Below, in pieces: positions 17,175 to 25,351 of a stretch of DNA of 60,039 bases. Position numbers and translations under genes: made by a program. The notes under the pieces are model-generated. The model searched no databases and was not told the DNA's origin. It was given only the letters and a program-made list of their open reading frames with translations. The first letter of the stretch is position 1. Each line of letters opens with the position of its first letter. Source of the DNA: Bacteroidota bacterium (GTDB lineage Bacteria > Bacteroidota > Rhodothermia > Rhodothermales > UBA10348); NCBI GenBank assembly GCA_029262775.1, contig JAJCYR010000051.1, forward strand, positions 1 through 60,039. Reading direction: 5' to 3'.

Positions 17175-18415
17175 ATCGATTTACGACTCTTTTGGTGCTC
17201 ACGCTGACGTGGGTAGCTGCCAGCCTGACCACGCTGCCGCTGGCCACAACCGCTCACGCCCAGCAGCTCGCCATCCGCGGCGAAATCCTGCACACCATGG
17301 CTGGCCCTGCCATCACAGACGGCGTTGTGCTGAGCAGCAACGGACGCATTACGGCCGTTGGCCCGGCCAGCGACATTACCATCCCGGACAGTTACGAAGT
17401 CGTTTACGCGGCCGTCGTGACACCCGGACTCGTTGATGCCCATACCGTTGTGGGCCTTGCCGGTTATCTCAACCAGCCGCAGGATCAGGACCAGGTAGAG
17501 CGCTCGGGCCCCGTACAGCCAGAGCTCCGCGCCATCGATGCCTACAATCCGCGCGAAGCCCTCGTCGAATGGGTCCGCGGATTTGGCGTCACGACCATGC
17601 ACACCGGGCACGGCCCGGGCGTTTTGGTATCGGGCCAGACCATGATTGTCAAAACGGTAGGCAATGATGTGGCCGAGGCGGTCATTGATCCGGCCACGAT
17701 GGTCGCCGTCACGCTCGGCAACGGAGCCCGCGAATCGGGCGCAAAACCGCCGGGATCACGGTCCAAGATGATTGCCATGCTGCGCACAGAGCTCATCAAG
17801 GCGCAGGAGTATGCCGAGAAAAGAGACACCGCCGAGGAGGGTAAAGAGCCCGCACGCAATCTGCGCCTGGAGGCGTTTGCCCAGGTGCTATCGGGCGAGA
17901 TGAAACTGCTTGTGACCGTTGAGCGGGCCAACGACATTTTGACCGTGCTGCGCCTCGCCGAAGAGTTTGGCATTGACATCGTGCTCGATTCAGCCGCCGA
18001 GGCCTACCTCGTGACCGACCAGATCAAGGCGGCAGGCGTTCCGGTCATCACGCACCCGACCATGGCCCGTCACGGCGGCGAGCGCGAAAACGCCACGTTC
18101 GAGGCGGCCCGCCACCTGCGCGATGCCGGTATTCCGTTTGCCCTCCAGTCGGGTTTCGAGGCGTACGTACCCAAAACCCGCGTCATCCTGTTCGAAGCGG
18201 CCATTGCGGCCGCCAACGGCCTCTCGTTTGACGAAGCGCTCGCGAGCATTACCATCAATGCGGCCCGCCTGCTCGGCATTGCCGACCGCGTGGGATCATT
18301 GGAGGTCGGAAAAGACGCAGACTTCGCGCTCTACGACGGCGACCCGTTCGAGTACACGACGCATGCCGTAGGCGTGGTCATTGACGGGCACGTGGTGAGT
18401 CAGGAGGTGCGGTAG
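17171..18415 (+). CDS. Secreted amidohydrolase-fold protein lacking metal ligands
   Basis: A 414-residue paralogue of the upstream enzyme with its own signal peptide (ending TTAHAQ). The fold is kept: TPGLVDAH, then GVTTMHTGHGPGVLVSGQTM, DILTVLRLAEEFGIDIVLDS and VGSLEVGKDADFALYDGDPF. The metal site is gone. HSH is HTV (91-93), the His cluster is replaced by LLVTVERAND, the LHHAS motif by LDSAAE, and the FHTDDG motif by LQSGFE. It is therefore very probably a pseudoenzyme, perhaps a regulatory or structural partner of the upstream amidohydrolase with which it is translationally coupled. Loss without disruption suggests selection for another role. Confidence 0.85.
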   Translation: MNRFTTLLVLTLTWVAASLTTLPLATTAHAQQLAIRGEILHTMAGPAITDGVVLSSNGRITAVGPASDITIPDSYEVVYAAVVTPGLVDAHTVVGLAGYLNQPQDQDQVERSGPVQPELRAIDAYNPREALVEWVRGFGVTTMHTGHGPGVLVSGQTMIVKTVGNDVAEAVIDPATMVAVTLGNGARESGAKPPGSRSKMIAMLRTELIKAQEYAEKRDTAEEGKEPARNLRLEAFAQVLSGEMKLLVTVERANDILTVLRLAEEFGIDIVLDSAAEAYLVTDQIKAAGVPVITHPTMARHGGERENATFEAARHLRDAGIPFALQSGFEAYVPKTRVILFEAAIAAANGLSFDEALASITINAARLLGIADRVGSLEVGKDADFALYDGDPFEYTTHAVGVVIDGHVVSQEVR

Positions 18416-18489
18416 CCACCCACGATTCGAGCGCGACTCGACCAAATCCATTATACTGGCCTGACACCACCAATCATGACCCCACCGCC

Positions 18490-19872
18490 ATGAAAACCAA
18501 ACGCTTACGTTCGCTTTCGCTCGCCACGCTTCTTGTCACCTCGCTGCTGATCGCCCCAATGCCCGGCAGCCTGGTTCCCGCGGCCTGGGCGCAGTCGGCC
18601 GACCAGGCGGCTGAAACGCAGATGACGCTCATCCGCGCGGGGCACCTTGTAGACCCCGCAACTGGAACGGCCACGCCCAACCAGGACATCCTGATTGAGC
18701 GCAACAACCGCACGGGAGAGGGAAGAATACAGGCCATAGGCCGCAATCTGGACGCCCCACCCGGCACAGAGGTCATTGATCTCAGCGATCATTACGTCAC
18801 TGGCGGCCTGGTCGATGCCCACGATCACCTCGCCATCACCTACAAGGAAGAGCCCGAGAGCAACCAGTATTACTTCACGACGCTCATGGACTCGACGCCC
18901 ATCCGGGCTATCCAGGCGTTTTCAACCGGCTTCCAGAAGCTCGCCTCCGGCTTTACCATTGTCCGCGACCTTGGCAACAACGGGCTCTATGCCGATACGG
19001 CCCTTCGACACGCCATTGAGCAGGGCTGGGTGCCTGGTCCGACCATCATCAACGCCGGTATCATCATTGGCGCCTTCGGTGGGCAGTTCTTTGAGATTCC
19101 GGAGCGCGAGGACACCGTCTATCCCGAGTACCTGAACGCCGACACGGACGACGAGATCGTAAAAGCCATACGCCGCAACATCCACTATGGCGCCAAAGTC
19201 ATCAAGGTGTGCGTGGACTGCCAGGCGTATCCGTACACGGCCGATCAGCTGAAACTCTTCGTCAGCGAAGCGGCCAACGCGGGACGCAAGGTCAGCGGAC
19301 ATGTCCAGACGCACGAGGGAGCGCTCCGCGCCATTGAAGCTGGCCTCTGGTCCATTGACCACGACAACGCCATGACCCCGGAAATCCACACTATGATGGC
19401 CGAAAAGGGCATCTGGCGTGTTGGGACAGAAACACCAAAAGCCGACTGGGCGCGAACGAGCGATGCCCGGTGGGAACGCCGCGTGGCCATGCTTCGGGAT
19501 GCGTACGATAAAGGCGTCAAGCTCGCCTTCTCGACCGATGCCGATTACTTTATCCGGGGATTGGATCGCGGCGAACTCACACTCGAGTTCATTGAAACCT
19601 GGAAAGCGGCGGGCATCCCTGACGCGGACATCCTGAAAGTCATGACGACGAATGGATACGAGATCAGCGAGCTCGAGAACGAACGGGGTCCAGTCCAGGA
19701 AGGCTTTGCAGCCGACCTTATTGCCATGCGCGGCAATCCGCTCGAGGACATCGATGCGCTCTATGACGTGGACTTCGTCATGAAAGATGGGCTCGTCTTC
19801 AAGCACGAGGGCGTCGTCGCGCCCATGGATTTCTTCCACAACGGCCCGGCGTATGGCTGGCGCGTGAGATAG
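18490..19872 (+). CDS. Secreted metal-dependent amidohydrolase
   Basis: A 460-residue amidohydrolase with a Sec signal peptide (about 1-35, ending AAWAQ). Metal-site residues are intact: DAHDH (His111, His113), a candidate bridging Lys in AKVIKVCVD, SGHVQTHE, SIDHDNAM and the final Asp in FSTDADY. It ends with the composite beta-sandwich (QEGFAADLIAMRGNPLEDID). It is related to imidazolonepropionase/prolidase-like amidohydrolases; the substrate is not identifiable. It is 74 bases downstream of the pseudoenzyme gene and probably under its own promoter, since TATACT lies in the gap. Confidence 0.87.
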   Translation: MKTKRLRSLSLATLLVTSLLIAPMPGSLVPAAWAQSADQAAETQMTLIRAGHLVDPATGTATPNQDILIERNNRTGEGRIQAIGRNLDAPPGTEVIDLSDHYVTGGLVDAHDHLAITYKEEPESNQYYFTTLMDSTPIRAIQAFSTGFQKLASGFTIVRDLGNNGLYADTALRHAIEQGWVPGPTIINAGIIIGAFGGQFFEIPEREDTVYPEYLNADTDDEIVKAIRRNIHYGAKVIKVCVDCQAYPYTADQLKLFVSEAANAGRKVSGHVQTHEGALRAIEAGLWSIDHDNAMTPEIHTMMAEKGIWRVGTETPKADWARTSDARWERRVAMLRDAYDKGVKLAFSTDADYFIRGLDRGELTLEFIETWKAAGIPDADILKVMTTNGYEISELENERGPVQEGFAADLIAMRGNPLEDIDALYDVDFVMKDGLVFKHEGVVAPMDFFHNGPAYGWRVR

Positions 19873-19972
19873 GGTTTCCCCTACAAAACAGCCTGTTTGT
19901 GAACGCCCCGTGACGGCTCCGTGAATGGATTGTGATGGGCCCGTGAAGACGGCGCAAAACGATTGGATTCTG

Positions 19973-20000
19973 TTGGCGGGATTGGTGCGCGTCGTATATT
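19973..20000 (+). promoter_or_regulatory. Sigma70-like promoter of the Rrf2 gene
   Basis: TTGGCG (19973-19978) and TATATT (19995-20000) are separated by 16 bases, 38 bases before the Rrf2 start. The -10 element overlaps the inverted repeat described next, which fits autoregulation. Promoter consensus in this lineage is not certain. Confidence 0.45.
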
Positions 20001-20020
20001 AAGGACAAACGAGTCTTAAT
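19998..20020. promoter_or_regulatory. Candidate Rrf2 operator (inverted repeat)
   Basis: ATTAAG (19998-20003) and CTTAAT (20015-20020) form a perfect 6-base inverted repeat around an 11-base centre, overlapping the -10 region and 17 bases before the Rrf2 ATG. Rrf2 dimers bind repeats of this size. A related sequence is in front of the nos operon at 20484-20506 (14 of 23 positions the same). Confidence 0.5.
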
Positions 20021-20037
20021 TCATTTATCCACCGTCC

Positions 20038-20469
20038 ATGCTGTCATCTGCCTGTCAATACGGCCTCCGCGCCATGATCTACCTGGCCCAGCAGCCGGGC
20101 GATGCATTCCTGCCGGTACGCACCATCAGCAGCGCGCTGGACGTGAGTCATCCATTTTTGGCCAAGATCCTGCAACAACTCGTCGTCAAGAACCTGCTCG
20201 TCTCTCTCAGGGGTCCAAGCGGTGGGGTCAAGTTGGCGCGCGTATCGACCAGAATCAAACTGAATGACATTGTGCTGGCTATTGATGGTCAGAAGGTATT
20301 CGACAGCTGTGTGCTCGGGCTGCCTGGCTGTGGACACCGCCGCCCCTGCCCCATGCACGAGGCCTGGGGAAAGCTGCGGTCGAACTTCTGCGCCATGCTC
20401 GAAGAGACGACGCTGGCGGCCTTCGCCGAGCGTACCGAAGTCGGTGGCTTTCGCCTGACTCCGACGTGA
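20038..20469 (+). CDS. Rrf2-family Fe-S transcriptional regulator
   Basis: A 143-residue Rrf2 protein. The N-terminal winged helix is typical (YGLRAMIYLAQQPG, then ISSALDVSHPFLAKILQQLV and LVSLRGPSGGVKLAR). Three Cys (91, 98, 104) with spacing C-x6-C-x5-C resemble the cluster ligands of NsrR/IscR, so it probably carries an Fe-S cluster and senses NO, oxygen or iron state. It lies directly upstream of, and on the same strand as, the nitrous-oxide reductase operon, which supports a role in nitrogen-oxide-responsive control. Whether it is NsrR proper cannot be decided from sequence alone. Confidence 0.88.
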   Translation: MLSSACQYGLRAMIYLAQQPGDAFLPVRTISSALDVSHPFLAKILQQLVVKNLLVSLRGPSGGVKLARVSTRIKLNDIVLAIDGQKVFDSCVLGLPGCGHRRPCPMHEAWGKLRSNFCAMLEETTLAAFAERTEVGGFRLTPT

Positions 20470-20483
20470 GTTTTCTTGCACTA

Positions 20484-20506
20484 ATTATGGATATAGTACT
20501 CTTTTA
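20484..20506. promoter_or_regulatory. Candidate regulator site upstream of nos operon
   Basis: A 23-base segment beginning ATTATGGATA and containing ACTCTTTT; it agrees at 14 of 23 positions with the inverted repeat at 19998-20020. GGATA (20489-20493) and TATCC (20505-20509) form a further small inverted repeat. It lies 43 bases before the cytochrome gene and is a plausible Rrf2 target. Confidence 0.35.
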
Positions 20507-20548
20507 TCCACATAACAAACCAGCCTGACCTGCCAAGACCAAAACACC

Positions 20549-21022
20549 ATGAACACCAAACCAACTCTCCTCCTGCTGATGCTGACGGCATCCCTCCTGC
20601 TCCTCGCAGCGTGCGGCGGCGGCAGCGACACCGCACCGGGCCAGGACGCCTCGGGCGGTGCGGCGCAGACCGAAACAGCTGGCCTCTCCGCCGAAGAGCT
20701 CGAACACGGGATCGGGCCCATTGACGCCTTTGACCCCGGCCCCATCGATGCCGCCCTTGCAGAGAACGGCGCTGAACTGTTCCGCATGAAGTGCTCCTCG
20801 TGCCACAAAATGGACGGGCGCTACGTGGGTCCGGCGCTTGGCAACATCACCGAGGAGCGCTCGCCAGCCTACATCATGAACATGATCCTGAATCCGCAGG
20901 AAATGATTACGACCCACCCGGAAGCCAAGAAGAAATTTGCCGAATTCATGACACCCATGCCCAATCAGAGCCTGAGCGAAGATGATGCACGCGCCGTGCT
21001 CGAATTCCTCAGACAACAATAA
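20549..21022 (+). CDS. Lipoprotein c-type cytochrome of the nos operon
   Basis: A 157-residue monohaem cytochrome c. The lipobox LLLAAC places the lipidated Cys at 22. The haem-binding motif is CSSCH (82-86) and the likely axial Met is in MTPMPNQ (Met137). A Gly/Ala/Thr-rich linker lies between anchor and haem domain. In clade II nos clusters a small membrane-attached cytochrome upstream of nosZ is thought to deliver electrons to the reductase. It is followed by nosZ after 20 bases. Confidence 0.9.
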   Translation: MNTKPTLLLLMLTASLLLLAACGGGSDTAPGQDASGGAAQTETAGLSAEELEHGIGPIDAFDPGPIDAALAENGAELFRMKCSSCHKMDGRYVGPALGNITEERSPAYIMNMILNPQEMITTHPEAKKKFAEFMTPMPNQSLSEDDARAVLEFLRQQ

Positions 21023-21042
21023 CCTGACCTTTCAAGAACGCC

Positions 21043-22998
21043 ATGAAACGCCATACAACCAACCGCATTATTGCCGGCGTCGCCTTTCTTCTCCTCGTAG
21101 GAGCAGTGGCCACGTCGTGCCGCACAGCAGATCAATCCGGTGGCAATAAAAGTGCCGCCGAAGCGGTCTACGTCCCGCCCGGAAGTTATGACGAGTACTA
21201 CTCGTTCATGTCCGGCGGATTCTCGGGCAACCTGACCGTCTACGGACTGCCATCGGGCCGCCTCATCAAGACCGTGCCTGTTTTTTCGCAGTTTGCGGAA
21301 AATGGTTGGGGCTACGATGAGGAGACGAAAAACATGCTCAACACATCCTACGGGAATATTCCCTGGGACGATGCCCACCACCCGCAGCTCTCCCAGACGA
21401 ACGGCGTGCCCGACGGCCGCTGGGTGTTCATCAATGCCAACAATACGCCGCGTATTGCCCGCATTGACCTGACTACCTTCGAAACGGAAGAAATCATCGA
21501 GATCCCTCTTTCGGCAGGCAACCACGCCAGTCCGTTTATCACCGAGAACTCCGAGTACGTGGTGAGCGCCACGCGCTTCAGCGTTCCCATTCCGCAGAAG
21601 GACGTCGCTATTTCAACGTTCAAGGAGAATTTCCGGGGCACCATCTCCTTTGTGCGCGCGGACAAAGTTGGCGAAATGGATGTCGCCTTCCAGATCATGG
21701 TCCCGGGATTTGACTACGACATATCACACGCCGGCAAAGGCCCTTCGCATGGCTGGGCGTTTTTCTCGACCTACAACGTCGAGCAGGCCAATACGCTCAA
21801 GGAAGTCAACTCCTCGCGGCGCGACAAGGACTTCATTGCCGCCGTCAACTGGAAGCGCGCCGAGGAATGTGTGGAGGCGGGTAACTACGAGGAGTGGGAA
21901 GCTTCCTACCTGCGCAACGTAAAAAACCACTCGGGCATTGCGCGCACGGAGCAGCTCTCCGGATCGCGCATGATCTTCCCGTCCGACTGTGAGGGCGTTG
22001 TCTACTTTTTGCCTACACCCAAGTCGCCACACGGTGTGGACGTCGATCCGACGGGTGAGTTTATCGTAGGGGGTGGCAAGCTGGCTACCGTCCTTCCGGT
22101 CCACTCATTCACGAAGATGCTGGCTGCCATTGAGAATGAGGAATATGAAGGCGTAGTGGACGGTATCCCGGTACTCAAGTACGAGGCTGTGATGGCCGGA
22201 GAAGTGGAGAACGCCGGCCTTGGCCCACTCCACACCGAATTTGATAACAAGGGTTTTGCCTACACAACGGCCTTTCTCTCGTCGGAAATCGTGAAGTGGG
22301 ACATTGAAACCTTCACCGTCGTGGACCGCATTCCTGTCTACTATTCGGTCGGCCACGTCATGATACCGGGCGGCGACAGCAGGCAGCCCACGGGCAAATA
22401 CCTTGTAGCCCTCAACAAGATCACCAAGGATCGCTACCTGCCCACGGGCCCGGAGCTATCCCATTCGGCCCAGCTCATTGACATCTCGGGCGACAAGATG
22501 AAAATGCTCTTGGACTTCCCGACCATGGGCGAACCCCACTACGCACAGGCCATTGCCGCCGACGTGATCATGGACAAGCAGGTCCGCATGTACCGGCTCG
22601 AAGAGAATGAGCATCCGTACGCCGTGACCAGCGAATCGGAGACGCGCGTCGAGCGCGATGGCAGCGACGTGCACGTGTATATGTCGGCCATTCGGAGCCA
22701 CTTCGTACCCGACAACATTGAGGGCATCCACGTGGGCGACAAGGTCTACTTCCATGTCACGAACCTCGAACAGGACTGGGACGTGCCGCACGGCCTGGCC
22801 ATGATGGGCGCCATTGCTTCGGAGCTGCTCATTATGCCGGGGGCCACGAAGACCCTTGTCTGGGAGCCCCTGGCCGAAGGTGTCTATCCGTTCTACTGCA
22901 CGGACTTCTGCTCGGCGCTGCACCAGGAAATGCAGGGCTATGTGCGCGTCTCGGCAGCCGGATCGAACACGCCGCTTACATTCCACACAGGTGAATAG
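21043..22998 (+). CDS. nosZ: Nitrous-oxide reductase, clade II (Sec-type)
   Basis: A 651-residue copper enzyme reducing N2O to N2 in the periplasm. There is no twin-arginine motif; the signal is Sec-type with a possible lipobox (GAVATSC, Cys26). The propeller domain carries candidate CuZ His residues in AHHPQLSQ (112-113), SPHGVDVDP (330), GLGPLHTEF (397), HSAQ (474) and EPHYAQA (499). The C-terminal cupredoxin domain has the full CuA set: VPHG (His583) and CTDFCSALHQEM (Cys619, Cys623, His627, Met630). The length and the neighbouring nosL/nosD/nosF/nosY genes agree with clade II enzymes. All key residues appear present, so it should be functional. Confidence 0.96.
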   Translation: MKRHTTNRIIAGVAFLLLVGAVATSCRTADQSGGNKSAAEAVYVPPGSYDEYYSFMSGGFSGNLTVYGLPSGRLIKTVPVFSQFAENGWGYDEETKNMLNTSYGNIPWDDAHHPQLSQTNGVPDGRWVFINANNTPRIARIDLTTFETEEIIEIPLSAGNHASPFITENSEYVVSATRFSVPIPQKDVAISTFKENFRGTISFVRADKVGEMDVAFQIMVPGFDYDISHAGKGPSHGWAFFSTYNVEQANTLKEVNSSRRDKDFIAAVNWKRAEECVEAGNYEEWEASYLRNVKNHSGIARTEQLSGSRMIFPSDCEGVVYFLPTPKSPHGVDVDPTGEFIVGGGKLATVLPVHSFTKMLAAIENEEYEGVVDGIPVLKYEAVMAGEVENAGLGPLHTEFDNKGFAYTTAFLSSEIVKWDIETFTVVDRIPVYYSVGHVMIPGGDSRQPTGKYLVALNKITKDRYLPTGPELSHSAQLIDISGDKMKMLLDFPTMGEPHYAQAIAADVIMDKQVRMYRLEENEHPYAVTSESETRVERDGSDVHVYMSAIRSHFVPDNIEGIHVGDKVYFHVTNLEQDWDVPHGLAMMGAIASELLIMPGATKTLVWEPLAEGVYPFYCTDFCSALHQEMQGYVRVSAAGSNTPLTFHTGE

Positions 22999-23006
22999 GT
23001 AGCTGT

Positions 23007-24173
23007 ATGTCACGCCTCAGTCGCATTTTGACCGCCGCTGCCGGTCTTATTCTCATTGTCATGTACTTCAGTACGCTCTGGCGCATAGATCTCCAAGCGC
23101 CGCAGTACCCCGAAGGTCTCGGCCTGCGCATTACGCTGACCGATGTCCAGGGGGCCGGTGAGTTTGACCTGCAGAAAATCAACAATCTGAATCATTACAT
23201 CGGTATGAAACGGATTGTACCCGAAGCCATCCCCGAGCTTCGGATCATGCCCTGGATCATTGCCTTCCTCATCGGGTCGGCATTGGTCGCAGCGGCGGTC
23301 GGGCGACGGCGCGTGCACACGATATGGCTCGCCCTTTTCCTCATCATATCGCTGGTTGGATTGGTCGATTTCTGGCTCTGGGAGTATGATTACGGCCACG
23401 ACCTGAACACGGAAGAGGCCGCTATCGTCGTCCCGGGCATGGCCTACCAGCCCCCGCTCATCGGCTCAAAGCAGCTGCTCAACTTCACGGCCCACTCGTG
23501 GCCGGGTTTGGGTGGATACGCCGCATTCCTGTCCATGGGCCTCGGTATGCTGGCGTGGGGATTGGACTGGCGGCGCGGCCGGCGGGCCGGTAAGCCCAAC
23601 AGTGCGGGCGGTTCAGGTCGCGAAGGAGGGACGACCTCGTCCGGGAATACAAGCGTCGCAGCAGTACTTGCGCTCGCGGCGCTCGGCGCCTCCGCCCTGC
23701 TCTCCGGCTGCACGCCCGAGCCCGAGCCGTTCCACTTCGGCGAGGATGCGGGCGCCTACTGCCGCATGACGATAGATGACGACCGTTTCGCCTCGCAGGT
23801 GGTCATGAAGACCGGTCGCGTGTACAAGTTCGATGCCATTGAATGCCTGGCGTCGTGGCTGGAAACGGATGTGGCGAGCGAAAACGATATCCACTCGGTC
23901 TGGGTCACCAACATGGCTGAACCCGGCGCGCTCATTCCCGCGCTCACTGCCCGCTACGTGCAGAACGAAGCCATCCGCTCGCCCATGGGAGGCGGCTGGG
24001 CAGCGTTCGACACGGACGAGGCAGCGCAGGATGCGGTCCACCTGCTGCCGGCGCGGGATAGTGTTTCTTCCGGAGCGCCAGCGACCGTGCGGGGCGGGAG
24101 CGGGGGTGGGTCCCCTGCGGCCGCGAAAACGTACAGCTGGCTCGAAATGCGCCGTCACGTGCACATTCACTGA
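23007..24173 (+). CDS. nosL: Membrane protein fused to NosL copper lipoprotein
   Basis: A single 388-residue frame holding two modules. Residues 1-190 form an integral membrane protein (helices near 8-22, 83-98, 105-125, 168-186) like the one usually encoded separately between nosZ and nosL in Bacteroidota-type clusters. A Gly/Ser-rich linker (195-215) leads to a hydrophobic stretch ending in a lipobox LLSGC (Cys235), the normal start of mature NosL. NosL features follow: YCRMTIDDDRFASQVV and GRVYKFDAIECLASWL. NosL delivers Cu(I) to NosZ. The C-terminal tail is Gly/Ser/Ala-rich and ends HVHIH. An internal start for NosL is not obvious but cannot be excluded. Confidence 0.88.
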   Translation: MSRLSRILTAAAGLILIVMYFSTLWRIDLQAPQYPEGLGLRITLTDVQGAGEFDLQKINNLNHYIGMKRIVPEAIPELRIMPWIIAFLIGSALVAAAVGRRRVHTIWLALFLIISLVGLVDFWLWEYDYGHDLNTEEAAIVVPGMAYQPPLIGSKQLLNFTAHSWPGLGGYAAFLSMGLGMLAWGLDWRRGRRAGKPNSAGGSGREGGTTSSGNTSVAAVLALAALGASALLSGCTPEPEPFHFGEDAGAYCRMTIDDDRFASQVVMKTGRVYKFDAIECLASWLETDVASENDIHSVWVTNMAEPGALIPALTARYVQNEAIRSPMGGGWAAFDTDEAAQDAVHLLPARDSVSSGAPATVRGGSGGGSPAAAKTYSWLEMRRHVHIH

Positions 24174-25351
24174 TGCTCCTTTTGCTCGTCATAGCGCTGT
24201 CTATCCAGACATCCCTGGCCGAACGCATTGCGGCAGCGGCGCCGCACGATACCGTGCGCGTCGAGGCGGGCACCTGGACGGAGCCCACGATCGTAATTGA
24301 CCGGCCGCTCACGCTACTCGGTGCCCCGGGCGCGCATATCCAGGGAACGGGCGCTTACGAACTCCTGGTCATCGAAGCGGACAGTGTGACCGTTTCTGGA
24401 TTCACGTTTTCGGGTGTTGGCCGAACGTTCATGGAAGACCGCACAGCCATACGCGTGCAGGATGCCGCCGCATGCCGAGTGTCCGGAAACACCTTCCACG
24501 ACGTCTTTTTTGGCATTTACATGGCACGCGCCACGGATTGCCACATTGAGAACAACACGCTCGAGGCCCAGATCACATCGGAGACAACCGGTGGAAACGC
24601 CATCCACGCCTGGTACAGCCAGCGTCTCGTCGTGTCGGGTAACCACATTGACGGATTCCGCGACGGGATCTATCTCGAGTTTACGGACGACAGCCGGGTC
24701 ACCGGAAACACGTCGACGAACAACCTCCGCTACGGACTGCATTTCATGTTCGCCGACCGCAATGCCTACGCCGACAACGTCTTTTCAGACAACCGGGCTG
24801 GCGTGGCTGTCATGTACGCAGATGGCATCACCATGCAGCGCAACGTATTCCGGCGTGCATGGGGCGCCAGCGCCTATGGGCTGCTGCTCAAGGAAATCCG
24901 CCGGGGCGAGGTCACCGGCAATGCGTTCGACGGCAACTCCGTGGCCCTGCTCGTTGAGTCGACCGACCACATGGTGTTCGATGGAAATACGTTCGCCGAG
25001 AACGGCTGGGGCATCAAGCTCATGGCGAGTGCTGTCGGCAATGTGTTCTCGAACAATACGTTCCGGGGAAACACGTTCGATGTATCGACCAACAGCCGCA
25101 CCCTCGACAGCTACTTCGAGGGCAATTTCTGGGATACCTACAAGGGCTACGACCTCGACAAGGATGGGCGCGGCGATGTCGCGCACCGTCCCGTGACGCT
25201 GTTTTCCGTGCTCGTGGAGCGCCACGAACCGGTCATGTACCTGCACCGTAGCCTGCTCGTCGACCTGCTGAACGTGGCTGAGCGCATGCTGCCAGTCTTG
25301 ACGCCCACCGACCTGACCGATCCCCAGCCCCGCATGAGGCCACCCCTATGA
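24173..25351 (+). CDS. nosD: NosD, periplasmic copper-site assembly protein
   Basis: A 392-residue right-handed beta-helix protein. After a short signal (MLLLLVIALSIQTSLA) come tandem helix rungs with N-x-F/N-T repeats, e.g. VSGNTFHDVFFGIYMARATD, IENNTLEAQ, VTGNTSTNNLRYGLHFMF, VSGNHIDGFRDGIYLEF. NosD acts with the NosFY transporter in building the CuZ centre of NosZ. The ATG overlaps the nosL stop by one base (TGATG), and its own stop overlaps nosF. The C-terminal EGNFWDTYKGYDLDKDGRGD is characteristic of the family. Confidence 0.94.
   Translation: MLLLLVIALSIQTSLAERIAAAAPHDTVRVEAGTWTEPTIVIDRPLTLLGAPGAHIQGTGAYELLVIEADSVTVSGFTFSGVGRTFMEDRTAIRVQDAAACRVSGNTFHDVFFGIYMARATDCHIENNTLEAQITSETTGGNAIHAWYSQRLVVSGNHIDGFRDGIYLEFTDDSRVTGNTSTNNLRYGLHFMFADRNAYADNVFSDNRAGVAVMYADGITMQRNVFRRAWGASAYGLLLKEIRRGEVTGNAFDGNSVALLVESTDHMVFDGNTFAENGWGIKLMASAVGNVFSNNTFRGNTFDVSTNSRTLDSYFEGNFWDTYKGYDLDKDGRGDVAHRPVTLFSVLVERHEPVMYLHRSLLVDLLNVAERMLPVLTPTDLTDPQPRMRPPL

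Noticed and set aside
18416..18489. TATACT-containing gap before the third amidohydrolase as a promoter
   Set aside because: No matching -35 at proper spacing; mentioned only in the gene entry.
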